From assembly GCA_030248135.1 (NCBI GenBank), contig JASANC010000628.1, positions 43,719 through 107,718 on the forward strand: DNA of 64,000 bases, in the 5' to 3' direction. The notes below the pieces were generated by a model. It saw nothing but the letters and a program-made list of their open reading frames with translations, did no database searches and was not told the origin of the DNA. The translations under genes and the position numbers were made by a program. Positions 12,778 to 26,100 of the stretch are shown here, piece by piece; position 1 is the first letter of the stretch; each line of letters opens with the position of its first letter. The DNA is from Theristus sp. LFF4_11 (lineage: Eukaryota > Nematoda > Chromadorea > Monhysterida > Xyalidae).

Positions 12778-15700
12778 ATGACGTCGGCATGGTCTGCTGA
12801 ATCGGCGAAAGAACAGCAGCATGTCGCAAAACGTTTTCTCGACAAAGACAACAAAGACAGTCTGCGCAGCAAGGACGATCAGATTCGCTTAAACGCTGCG
12901 AAAAAATTGCTGAGGTTGGTCGTTTTTGTTTTATTTCGCCTTGCTTTTACTTTGCTTCGGTGGTTCGGGTGTGCGCGAACATACATCCTGTGTGATCCGT
13001 GATGGGTAGGTAACACACGCGAGACTGATCCAATCCTACGAAGTGCGGTTTTTGCCCAACCACTGCAAATTCACGTCGTTTTGCTGCATTTTGTTTGTGT
13101 GTCGTCAGCTAAACTTGAGTTCATGATCAGTGTGTTGAGGAGTTTTGTCGGCTCACGTTGGGAATAGACCCAGTCAGCGCGTGTGGTTGGTTCCACGTGC
13201 GAAAATTCGCGATCTTGTGCTTCGTTCACGATGATTTTCCAAGTTTTGAGTTTCTCAAAACCCAACGAATCGGTAAATTGTTGGTGTTTTTTTCTAACTT
13301 GCTTTCAGATACGTCAATGGCGAATTGAAAGAGCACTCGCAGGAGGTGGTGGACGAGTTTTTGGCATTCTTCGACGCCAAGGAGCACAGCGCCATCAGTG
13401 AGCTCGTGTCGAGCGGCGACGTCTGCGACCGCAAGGCTGGCATCCTTCTGATCGGTTGGTCGTTTTCAGTTTTTTGCTGAAATTTTTTTTGTTCGATGGA
13501 TTTCATCGCATATGACACACAATTTCTAGATGTTCCCAGATTTTTTTTTCAACATCGTTAAGAGGAAAATAGTAATGACGGTAGGAAATGAAATTATAAT
13601 TGATGCGAACTTGATTGAAAGTAATTGAAAATAAATGAAAATTAGCAACAAATGCACACAGTTAATTGGAACTGACACTTAATTAAGCCCAATTCAGATG
13701 TTCTGTTTGTTTAAATGGTCGTTGTTGATTGTGTTGTGTCGTCTCCTCACTCAGATGTAAAACACAATTTTAGTTTTCAAACTGGTGTTCGCTGATTGGC
13801 TGTAAAGTCCCAACAAGCCTGAAAGCAGTGCACTCTGTTCACAGCTCAAAATTTATGTTCCGTTCTCATTCAGTTTGCCTGATCGAGACCTACGTTTCGC
13901 AGTCAGAGTCTTCGAAACGAATCACGAGGTTTTTCAATTTGCTTCTGCGAAAAGCGTTCACCGGCAACGACGCGGTCGGTTGCAGTTTGTTTTATTTCGA
14001 CTTTTCGAACCTCGTTGATTTGACTGTTAAAACATTCTCGTTGCGTTTTTTTGTCTTGACTGTTTCTTCCGCTCCGCGCCTTTTTAATTTCATTGAATTG
14101 ACTGAGTAGCTGACACTAGGCAGAGACCCCTGCGGGCTGCGGTCGAAAAATGTGACCACAACCAATCAACGTGCCGCACAAAAGAACAACGACGTTACGT
14201 TTCAAACGTCAATAGAAGTGAGAAGAAGCTGATTGGATAGTGAAGTTTGTTTGTGGAGTGGAAGCTGAAAAAATCGGATGATTGTATGACACACCCAAAC
14301 GCCTGAATAATTTGCCTTTTTTAAATTTCTTCCAGAGCGTCATGGCATTGTCGGCGAAGGCGATCGCCTATGTGGCCGTCGTCTCGAAGACGTACACCAG
14401 TGAACTGGTGGAGACGGCACTGAACCAGGCTGATGAATGGCTGCAGACGACGTCGGCGCCGCATGACGCACGTCGACACACGGCGGCGGTCGGTTTTTGG
14501 TCTTGACTTTGAGGTTTTCTTGTTGGATTTTGTGAAAGTCGCGTGAATGGAGATGCAAGGTTGGACGAAAAAGTTGTGGACGTTTGATATCACGTCACAA
14601 CGTTTTTCCATTGTCCAATTGTATTGGAAAGCAATGTCGTCACACAAATAATGGCATCGTATTTTACCCTTATATCCATGCAACCATCATTACGGGACGC
14701 ACGAAAGAAGACTTTTGCGAGAAAAGCCGAACCACGTAATTCGCAATATTTCCTTGACGACCGCACCTAATTTCCAGGTGCTCATTTACCGTGAGCTGGC
14801 GCTGGCGACACCGACGTTCTTCTTTCAACACGCGTCCAAGTTCTTCGAGAAGATCTTTCGAGTGATCGGAGAGTCGAAGGTTGGTGATGATGATGGTGAT
14901 ATTGAGTGTTTGTTCGTAGATTGACGGGGATTGAGCAACGGTGATTTTGGAACCACTCTTGTACTCTGTGTGAAACATCAGCGAGCTTGTGGTTTCGCAT
15001 ACCGCGGCTGCTGGCTCGTCGTCGGTGCGACGGACGCCAGGCAGAACGTGCCGAAAATGTCTTCACCACAAACATATCTTGTAGTCTGGGTAAAACATCA
15101 GCGAACCTAGAAAGCTGAAAACCAGACAAAGGCAATCAACGTCATTGAATGAAAGTCGTACAACAACGAGAATGACGCTTGTTTGCAGGCCGCATTACGC
15201 GAGGACGCCGTTAGCGCGCTGCGTGCTGCGCTGGTCGTCGCATCGCAACGCGAAACGAAACAACACCAGAAAGCGGCTTGGTATCAGGTGGACCGGGGGG
15301 GGGCAGCTTTTTGCTGTTCTTGTTGAATTTCGGCCGTGCTGCAGGTGCCTTGGTGAATGACCGGAAATGAAATTGTTACTTTCTGCGTCTCCGAACGCAT
15401 CGAGTCGTAAAACCGAGAGAAAAATACATAACACTTGCTTGAGTGTGACGTTTTGACAACCACAATCAACCAACCGCCATGAAACGCGGATGTTCCATCG
15501 CAGACGAGCTACGAGAGCGCGAAATCACTGATGGAGCAGGGTGAGCGTGCGCCGAACACGCAGCAACGCGACGATCGCTACCACAGCGGCCTGTTGATCT
15601 TCAACGAACTGCTGCGCATCGCGAACGTCGAGTGCGAGGTCGGGCGCGTGATGGCACGGGACATAGTTGTTCCAGAGCCGAGGGGTTGGGGGGCCGATAT

Positions 15701-18700
15701 AGATAGCTGGAGCAAATTTTCTAGATAGATAGATAGCTGGAAAATTTTGGGGGGGGGCGCGGGGGGGGGCCATGTGACTTTGGGGGGGGGGCGGTCAAAA
15801 TTTTTAAATTTGATAGATAGATAGCTAAAACGCTAAAAAGCTGTAAAAACAGCAAAATAATGCTAAAAATACACTAAAAAATCAAGTATAAACGCGTATT
15901 TTATCTAAAATTAGCGAAATTTTCAAGAATTACAAGCAAAAATGGTCAATTTTGGTCAAAAATTGACTCATTTTATGTCTTCGAAGACAAAATTTTTCAG
16001 ATAGATAGCTGGCTGATAAATTTTTTTAGATAGATAATAGCTGAGCCAAAAAAACCTGTCTGATAGAGATAGATTCGAAAATTTTTTGGGGGGGGGGGGC
16101 CGGCCCCCCCCCCCCCCCCCCCCCCCCCCCTAGAACAACTATGGCACGGGAACGAAACCTATTTTTTTCCACGATGATATTTTTCCGGTTTTTTTTATTC
16201 CATCTCTATGCACGCATTCATATGCGGCAGTTTTTCTATTGGGGAACTTTTTGCCATCGAAAAAGTCGGACCGGAATCTTTCTGAACTGATTGGTATCTG
16301 TCACGTCACGCACAAAGTACATTTTGTGCATGTGGCGGGTGCACATATTTAGAAAGAACGCGATGAATTGCTGTATGAATCGAAACCAAGTTGGAACAGT
16401 CAGTCAGCCGATGCCAACAGATGAAAGATTTTGCACAGAAATTTGCACGATTTTCCAGCGGCTCCGGCAGGACGTTGAAGAATTGACGGTTGTGCAGCCG
16501 TCCGGCAACAGTAATCGCGCAGCACGGGTAAATGTTGAAAAGCATTTTTTTTGAAATGGCGTGTTTCTTGCAGCTGATAAAAAAAATCTTGCAGGCCAAC
16601 GCATTGATAGCCTGGACTTTGAATGTGTTTTTTTTCTGTCGCCGATCGAATGACAGACTGTAACAAAGTGTAACAAGCGGATACTAATGAAGCTGCGCTC
16701 AAGTGATTCGAAACTGTGTTACCTGGTCTTCGCGTGGTTAATTGTCTATATGTTCCCATATGACATCCATTTTCCAATAACAGCACCAAACGGCAGGCGC
16801 ATTTTTGTCATTCGTTGTTGTTGTCCATTCATTTCCTTCAGACGGTTTCATCGAAAATGCGCAACGCTCGCTCCGGCGGCGGCTGGGGCATCGGGCACAC
16901 GCATGGCTCCGCCAGCGAGGACGTGATCGAGTGGCTGCTCACGGCCTCGCAGCCGCCGAACTTCGAGTCGAGAACCGGCCGCAAACTGGTCACCGACGAG
17001 TTTGTGCAGGTTCGGGAGTCGGTTTCCAATCGTCGACTTTTGAAATTCCACGTTCCCGCCCGCCGCTATTCCGGCTGTATTTCGGTTTGCTTGGTTGCGT
17101 ATTATTTCTGCCACTGCGCGGCCAAAGTCGTTGCACCAAATTCGCCGCCGAATAACGCGCTTGGTGTGGTCTTGGTTTGTCTTGGCGTTTTGGGCACGAT
17201 TCGAATCGCAAATTTCCGCATTTCATCGAGTCTGTCGCTGAGACATGACATTCTCCAAAGCATCAAACCACGAGCAGCCTCCATTTCGGGTGCAATGTTC
17301 TTCCATCTATAGTCGGTTTTGGTCTGGATCAGTCTTCTAATTGTCTCCTCTCATGTCTCACTCAGATCTGCGAGCTCACGGAGCGAGCGAGACGCGCGAC
17401 ACAAGCGCCGCTGATTCACCAAATTCTACTCGACATGTATCCGCGATTGGCCGCCTTCGATATCAGCTTACGGAATGGCACGGCGGCGATCTCAGCTGCT
17501 GCTACTGGTTTGTGTCGCTCTCAGTTATTTTTTTTTGCTTTTTTTGTTTGTTGATTGCGTGATCGGTTTGGATTGGCTTGTTGATTGATTGATTGATTCT
17601 TTTTTACGTTTTCGACGAATGCTATCCAGTAACAGTAATGATGCACCTAGATCTCTGTTATTATTAAAACCAGAGTTCTGCCTCCACCGGGTGTTCGTGT
17701 CTCTCGGTAACATTTCGTAACATTCAAAGAAAAGGTTTTACGTGGTTAGGTGGTTTATTTGGGTTTGCTGATTAGGACATGATTAGGACAGGAATAAGAA
17801 CAGACTGTCATGATAATAATCACAGATTATATAGCCAATAAAATGACATGTAATCATTGTGGATTTATTCAAACGCGTCCGGACTAAAATGACGTCATTT
17901 GCTTTAAAAACGCCCGTTTGTCAAAGAACAGGCACTAAAATTTCAGTTTGGTGTGACTGATTCGACATTCACCATTTGTTTGCGGGAAGAAATCGGCTAA
18001 ACGGAAAGTTTGGCTTGCTGTGAACGACAAGCGCATGTTTTGCGACACATGACGTCGTTTCAGTGGGACACGTTTGAAAAAAATAGGTCACACACAATTA
18101 TACGTTGTTCCCAACTTTAACGTTATCTGTTTCGCTCGACCAGGCCAGCCAACCGCCGGCAGTGCTGTTGCTGGTCTCAGCCCGAGCGTGGTGCCGCACA
18201 GCTCCAGCGGCTCCTTGGCGCAGACGTCGTCGTCGCCGAACTTGAACAGAATCACGCCGAGTCCGACTGTGACGCCGATGCCCGGCGACGAGACGCAGTC
18301 GCTGCCGTTGGCTGGTCGGTGTTGATTGAAGCGGCCGTTTTTGTGTGTGTGTCTTTCTCGTGGCCACCACACACCATTTTTATATGTGTTGTTGGACGGG
18401 TTTTGCTGACTGTGGTGGTGTCATGGCGGCAACCGGCGTGTGTGCCCGCATTTTGAAGTGGAATGGTGGATCGTGGAAATTAGTGGTGAGCAGTTGTGAT
18501 TGTTGTTGTTGTTCATTGCGGTCACTGCGGAACGGTGTATATGATCACGACGAATTTCGCACACCGACCAAGTGGTTTTCAAGCGAGCCGCTGTTGGATT
18601 GCTGGCACGCTGTATAATGTTTTTTTTTGTTTTAGCGAAACGGATACGATCGTTCATTGAGTGCTTGGTTGTTGTCGTTTTTTTTGATCGATCGTTTTTG

Positions 18701-21700
18701 ATTCGATTTTACCCAATCAGCAAACGAGATTTTCAAAATTAGGTGTTACTCTTGTTTTTTCGTGGTGTACACACAGCAGCTCCGGAACGGTCGTTTGTCA
18801 GGCAAACAAACGTGAAACGAGCCAAACTAGAACAAACCAACCAAAAATTTCACAACCTTTTCTATCATTCGCAGACGAACGCAGCTATTTCGTGCAACAC
18901 TACCTCAGCACGGCCGTCGACTATTACGTGACGTCGATCCAGAAGAACAGAGATCGCTCGCGAGCATTCCTGATGCTCGGCTTGTTGGCGTTGATCACGC
19001 GACAACAAATACGCCCGTATATGGGCGAGATATTCAAGGCGTGCCGCTTGTGTCTGCCGACCAAGGACGCTTCCAAGTGGGGCGACTTGGAGTTTTGAGC
19101 GGTTTTCCTTTTTGTGCTGTGCGAGTGGCGCTGATTGGTTGCAGTGTGTTTTTTAAGAACACCGATTGGCGTGACTTCGACCTGATAGAGACTATTTAGC
19201 ACGTTTTTTCTTTTTTTTCGTGATTGACCGTTTTTTATAATGAGACTCTCAGTTGTTTGATGCGATCGTTTACCGGGTCACAAGCAACGTATCGATTCTT
19301 ACTCCATGTAGTTGGCACTCCATGGCATCGGAGACGGGTCTGGTCGGATTCACTCACTTGGTGGTCCAATTTGCGTCACCTAATGCAAATACAACCACCA
19401 CCGCGCCTCCACCACGGCTTCACCGCAATCTATCACCCAAACAATGCGATAAAATGCAAATCGCGTTGCGCAGCACGAATTGTCAAAACGTTTTTTTTTC
19501 TCGCACATTTCTCTCTTCGCTCATTTTCGCGGCAGAAATGCGCGTAAACGCGGTCAAACGACGGTCGACATGGGCGTGTTCGCGTGTCTCACCTTGCTCG
19601 TGCAGGCGCTCGGCGCCGAACTGGAGCAACAGTTCAAGCAGGTGCTCAGCGCGATGTTCGCCACCGGACTCAGGTGAGGCGGCGGCTTTTTTGATTCATT
19701 GTTTTCTGGAGTCTTCGATCAGTTCAGACGTTCTCTGGTAGCAGTGATTTTTGTAGTTTTTTCGGGTTGCGCTGATTGGCTGCGTTACTGTGCATCATCG
19801 TCACACGACCAATCAATCGGTAGATCGCTAAATTCAACACGCACGCAATTAAATCGAATTTCTTGAACGGTCGGTTTCAAACATCGTGTGATGATAATAA
19901 TGACAATATCCCATTCCGAACAATTCAGCGACGATTTGCAGAGTTTCGCCATGTTTTCCACCCTCTCCATTGCAGCATTCAATTGACGACGACACTTCGG
20001 GAGGTCACCCGACACATTCCGTCGCGAACGCTACGCACGCACATTCAGGATGGGCTCATGCAGCAGTTGTCAGTGCGTATCATGCAGCGGCCGATGCCGA
20101 GTTCGTGCTCTCTCGTGTTATAATTTTTCGTTTGTCGTTTTCTTTGTTAAATTAAAAAAATTGTGTCGATATTTTTTGTGAGCGACTTCAGGTGATTGTA
20201 GAGAACACAAGAATGAACTTTTCTTTGCAACCTCACCTTTCTGGCAAAGTCCTAGTCTAAAGACAGTGCACTCTTGTATAGTTCACTGATGAAAACAACG
20301 CACATGTCAGCAATTGTGTCGTGTCTGTGTGTTTGTTTGTGACTGTGCACCAGCACCATTGGTGTGCTGTGACAGTGTGCACCGTCTTCAGAATAGGATG
20401 TTAATGCTACCGATTTCGAAAACCAAGGGTCACGTTGTAGGGTGTTACATGGACAGCTAAACAACCGTCCTTTATTTCATCATTTGAGTTTTTTAGTAAC
20501 CATCAGGACCACACTAGTTCCACAGATGCGCGAAAATCCTCCAGTGCATCGGTTTTTCTTGGTCCGAGAAAAAAAGTATTGTGAAACTCTTCACGCGTCA
20601 CCAGCGCTGTTTGCCATGGTTTTCCGGGACTGAGCTGACAATTCCGAAGCTTGTGACGTTATTTGCGGTTTCATACAAGCATCTTTGAGTCAAATTTTTA
20701 TGGGTTGCCTTCAAGATACCATTGATTGTGAAGGAATGGCTGCTGGTAGAACTGGATAGACCGATGATTGTGTGTGGGGGCATCAGCTATTGCTGGATTG
20801 AAAAACCAAAAATAGTAGCAAATCTGGCAATATGTGAACGTTTGTTGATTGACCAGTTAAGGTAAATAAAATCATGAACAATTCCGCCCAGGTAAACTGG
20901 CGCCGCCGCCCCCGGTGCAACTGCCGACCGGACCACTGCCGGTGGTCGACGTCGACCAGACGGTGTTGGCTTTGCGGACTCTCGGCAGTTTTCACTTTCC
21001 ACGGCACTCGCTGGAGATGTTCTTGAAATATGTCGCCTGTGTGCGTGTTTTTTTGTACTTTGTTTTCAATTCCGCAGCGGTTGTTGTTTGGTTTTTTTGG
21101 TAATTTGGTGGTTTTTGAAATTCTTCTGGTTACAGTCGAACTCCCAAACAAATGGAAATCTTGCTCGGTGCATTCTGCCATTTTATTCTGGCCTGCTGAT
21201 TGACTGTTCGACATTCTTTGAATTGCAAATTGTGAATGGTGAACTGTAAGTTCGACAGCAGCCAAATCAGAGCTGATTGCCCACGATTCACAGTTCGACT
21301 GTATTTTTGCCGCCTGTCACAGCTTTTGAAGCTTTAAAATTTAAAAAGTCTAGTTCCAAAAATTGTGATGTACCAAAAAGTGTTGAATCGAACCGACTGC
21401 TTCTGAATCTACAGAAAACAAAAATGAAACCAAAAAAACCAAAAACGCCTGACCGTCTGCAGGGCTACCTGAACTCACGTGAGCGGCTCGTCCGGCTGGC
21501 CGCAGTGCAGTGCTGCTGTCGCCTGTTGGTGCCGTTCGTCCTCCTGCTGAAGTACACGAGCGAACGTCAGTTGCACGCGAAGCTGCTGGCGATGTCGCAC
21601 GAGGTGCTACGAAAGCTGCTCGCCGTCGCCGTGACGGACGCCGGTGGGTGCACAGCGCTTTTTGGGTGGTGTTTTGGTTGTTTTTTGGTTTTTTCGGGTT

Positions 21701-23110
21701 GTTTTTGGTTTTTGGGATGGTTTTTTTGTCACCGCTCGTAGCCTGGTGGTAGTGCGTTTGACTGCAGTCTGTGCGCTCGGGGGTTCGAGCCCCGCCGAGG
21801 GATGTACTGGCACTTAATGACAGACTCGATGGGCGTTCTACTCAATGGCGTTCTGTACGCTTCTCTGGGTTGGCCCTGGCTGAAAACATCGCCTAAAAAT
21901 CCCAACAACAACAACAAAACAACATGACACGCAGACGCCCAGAGCAGTGGATTCCAGAATGTGACGGCCATTCTCCACGTCCGCATTGTATCGCAATTCA
22001 CACGTTCGAATAGTTTCGTGTACAGTTTGGTACTATCGTGTGCTCGAACCAAAATCCACTGAGTTTTCGTCACATTGAACCAGATCCTGACCAATGCGAG
22101 CGAAGGGGAGCATATAACGAAGGGGGCAACAGTTGATGGAACAACAAGTAAGCGAGACGGAAAACCTGAACTCATTTTCTAGTTTCCACAGCCTGTTTAT
22201 TGACGTGCAGACTCGTCCGTGCGCCTGTCCGTCTTCGAGTGTCTGTCGAACGAGGAGGCGCCGTTTGCGATGCACCTCGCGCAGGCGGAGATGCTCGAGT
22301 TGATCTTCATGGGGCTGAACGACGAGTCGTACCAGATTCGCCAGGCCGTTGTCTGCCTGCTCGGGCGACTCGGCGAGATCAATCCGGCCTACGTGATGCC
22401 CGCGCTGCGCCGGGTGGTCATTCAGGTATGGTCTTTTATTTTGGTCCCGGGACTCAATGCGCGCATAGATGGATAAGCAGTTTCATGGTTGACGCGGGCC
22501 TTCAAAATTGGTAAAGTTATTCGAGTCCCCTACATAGGGCCGGGTCACTTAGACTATTCTGAAATACCAGTTACCACATAAAGATTGAAACTAGTTTTCT
22601 TTCCACGTCTGCACACGCACGCACGCATTGAGTCGCAGGTCTTGGAGAAAAGATTATGTATAGGCTATTCATTTCGAACGTGTCAGACCGAAATGACGTC
22701 ATGTGCTTCAAGAAACACGCGTCTGTCCGGTGACAGCAAAGTGGAGTATTTTTGCGTTGTTCCTCCCTCCTAGAATTTGAAAAAAACCGTTTGTAATGTC
22801 TGAAAAAGGCGTTATTTCCTAGTTTAAAATTTTAATAATGTTTTTTAACAGCATGAAGCTCCAACTTGAGTGTGACACAGGCAGTTATTCGATATCATCG
22901 TCTCCAATCCCAACCCTGTGTCCCTGACGTCAGTTCAAAGCAAACGCTGTTCATATTTCCACTTTACAGACACTCAGCCAGCTGCACAGCGGTGGCCTGA
23001 GTCGCCTTGAGGAGGAGGGTGCCCAGTTGTTGGCGCAACTCGCTGCGACGTCGCCAAAGTTCATGAAACCGTACATGCAGCCGGTCTTGAAGGTCAGTCC
23101 GGTCCGCACG

Positions 23111-23184
<74 letters not shown>

Positions 23185-26100
23185 ATTCATGGCCCAGGAT
23201 GGGAATGGTAGTGACGCGATTTGGCCGATCGAGCGGGCTCGGTCGGGTGAGGACGCTGTGTAGGAGCTGCGTCGTTGTCCGCACGTGCAGGGGTTTGGTG
23301 CACACAAAAAACACATGGGAGAGACTTTCGTATTCACCAAGGACCGCCACATTTGGAAAATATACCAGCTTGGAGAACAGCGAGACTTTCGCTTTCACAA
23401 GTTGATACGGTCTAGGCCAATGATTGCCCATACGGCTGCGGAGGTTATGTGGTTAATTTCATCGTTTTCTTTCAGACATTGATCGAAAAACTGCAGCGAA
23501 AGAATCAACGTCTCGATGTTCAGTTGAGCGTTGTGAACGCCATTGGAGAACTGGCACAGGTGAGTCGGACAAACGAAACGAGGGAATTTTGGCGAACGGG
23601 AACAGTGTTTGGGAATGGATACAGGGTTTGAAAACAGGAACGGGAAAAGTGTGCGCACGGGACACGCTATCCAAAAAACATTTTGCGGATATGCGAACTA
23701 GACATCACAGTAATTGTTTGTGAAATCGTCAGATCGTTATTTGCTGCAATTTTTTTAAATTTTTAGGTCGGCGGACAGGAGCTGAAAGAGTCGCTCGATC
23801 GATTGTTGCCGATTCTGATGGGCTATTTGCTTGACTCGAGCTCATTACCGATGCGAGAGGTTCAGTTTGTTTGTGTGTTTGTTCTTTTGTTTTGTGATCA
23901 CGATCATTGTGATCATTTGTTTCGTTGTGTTGCTATATGCTTCTGAATCCAGGTGAGAAACGCTCACTTTTATTGCGCCATCACTCGTGTACTTTATTTT
24001 TGTGCGTTTTTTTTGGTTGATTTGTGTCTGCAATACACCGAAAAACAGTACTGCAGAAAAACTTAGTGCAGTCAATGAGTCGAAACACCGAAAAACACCA
24101 TTGACCCAGTTGTTTTAGCTCGCAAGCGCAGCCGTGGAGGCGCTCTTCGCAGAAGAGTTCAACTTGATCATCGTGATTTCTGTGCATTTCTTCTTGTGCA
24201 GATGTCCTTCTGGACGTTCGGCCAAGTGATCCAGAACACCGGGTACGCCGTTGAGCCGTACCGCAAGTACCCGCAACTGTTGGACATGCTGCTGCGGTTC
24301 GTGCGCACCGAGCAGGCGGCGCCGATTCGTAGGGAGGTGGGCGACATTTTTTTGCGAAAAAAACAGTTTTTTTATCAGGATTGCGAATTTTAGCTGGGTT
24401 TTTGCATTGTATCCGAGTTGATTGTCTGAGATTCGTATTCCGGTTGAGTGTACCGATTGCTTGCTTTTCCAGCAGCCGCCGAAGTGCAGACCTTGGATTG
24501 GCATTGGAAATAAAACAAAAATAAGAAACTGTTTTTCTCTGGCAATACAAAAAAACACGTTTTTTTCACCAACCGTCTGCAGACAATCCGTGTGCTGGGT
24601 ATTTGCGGCGCATTGGATCCGTACCAGTACAAGATCTTCTCGGGCAGTGTGGAATCGGCCGCAAACACGACGAGTTTGGCGTTGTCGATGCCGGACGCCA
24701 AGGATCAAAGCGACCCGAGAATGGGTGAGCAAAAAAGAAACTTCAAGTAAAAATTTGAAAAAAAAGACTTTGTTTGCACACAGGTTCGCTAGTTTTCGTA
24801 TGCAACTGTAAATTATTGCAAATGACCATTAGTGATTTTAACTGAAAGTCAGCAGGCTATTTCGAATGATTTTCTGCTTTATTATTATAACGCACTTCAT
24901 TTACGTGGCTTTATTGTCGAAGTCGGTCAATTGCTTTTTTTGAGAAGTGTTGTTTTAACTTTCAAGTTCACAAATCAGTTTTCGCCTTTCAAGGGCTCTG
25001 GCATGTTCAAATTGATATTCAGATGATTGACTGATTTTGAACACAATGTATCTGATATTTGTGTCTTTCCGACCATAAAAATATACATCACAAACGCGAT
25101 TTCCAATTTCCACCCTGATGCCAGAAATCGTGCAATGGTTCAACTACGAACGCTGCACGCTGGACGATTTCTATCCGGCGTTCGCCATCGCCAGTCTGAT
25201 GCACCTCCTGGAGGACGTCGCCAGTTGGATCGACCTGAAACAGCAGATCGTACAGGCGGTCACCTTGATATTCAGGGATTTGGGCGCGAAATGCGTGCCG
25301 TTCATCGATCAGGTGCTGCCGAGACTGTTGAACGTGATCAGGGACGTCAACAACGTGCACCAGGCGGTTGGTGCCATTTGAATCGATTGAGCGCGATTTC
25401 GAATGATTGGTTTTTTATTGTCGCACGAAAACTCACTTTTTTGGATTAATTGTAAAAACGTCCAGGTTTTTTAGGAAGGCTTATTTTTTGTTGAACTGTG
25501 AAAATTCTGCAATTTGCACGCTCGACAGTGTCAATCTGGCAGGTTGATTGTCTGCGTTGAGCTGCTAGAACCAAGCAAAGCAGCCAATCAACGAGGTGGC
25601 GCGGCACAATTTGCAGTTTGCCTGTTGACTGTTGACTGTAGGCTCGTTTCTCAGAGTGCATCTGGCAAAACGGTTCAATTTGCCTTGTATTACAATTGGA
25701 TACTGCTCACGCAGAAATGCCTGTTTTGGCTTTGAAAAATGTCTGTCTCGAAACCACGTTTCTGAGCTGCGTGCAGGCATTGTGATTGATGTTCAAGGAA
25801 ATACGATTTCCATCTACAACACGGGCATTTGAATTCCGCTCGGAAAGACTGCTCGCAAACTTTGAATCGTATTTGCTTAAAGTTAGCCGTTTTTTTGCAG
25901 TACTTCTTCGAGCAACTAACGATGTTGATTTCGATCATCAAATACCACGTGCGACCGTATCTACCGCAGATTCTCGGCATCGTCAGGGTGAGTGGGCGGG
26001 CCGAAAAGTTGCAACTGGAAGGGGCGGAGCTACTGAAGCAAACGGAACGGCCAATCACACCCGTGTGGTGGTACATGATGTAAGGTGGTGGTGGCGTCGT

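Noticed and set aside
15639..15728. Extension of TOR exon 7 into the inserted element ([18 protein letters not shown] frame)
   Set aside because: The donor GAG|GTCGGG at 15639 joins exon 8 in phase as [15 protein letters not shown], matching mTOR. The longer frame runs into transposon sequence.
21734..21806. Functional tRNA gene
   Set aside because: Acceptor stem is not convincing and the sequence is joined to the S2 SINE body shared with the right window edge.
23027..23352. Poly-Leu / poly-Asn open frames
   Set aside because: Translations of the (GTT)n microsatellite after the TOR exon-18 donor.
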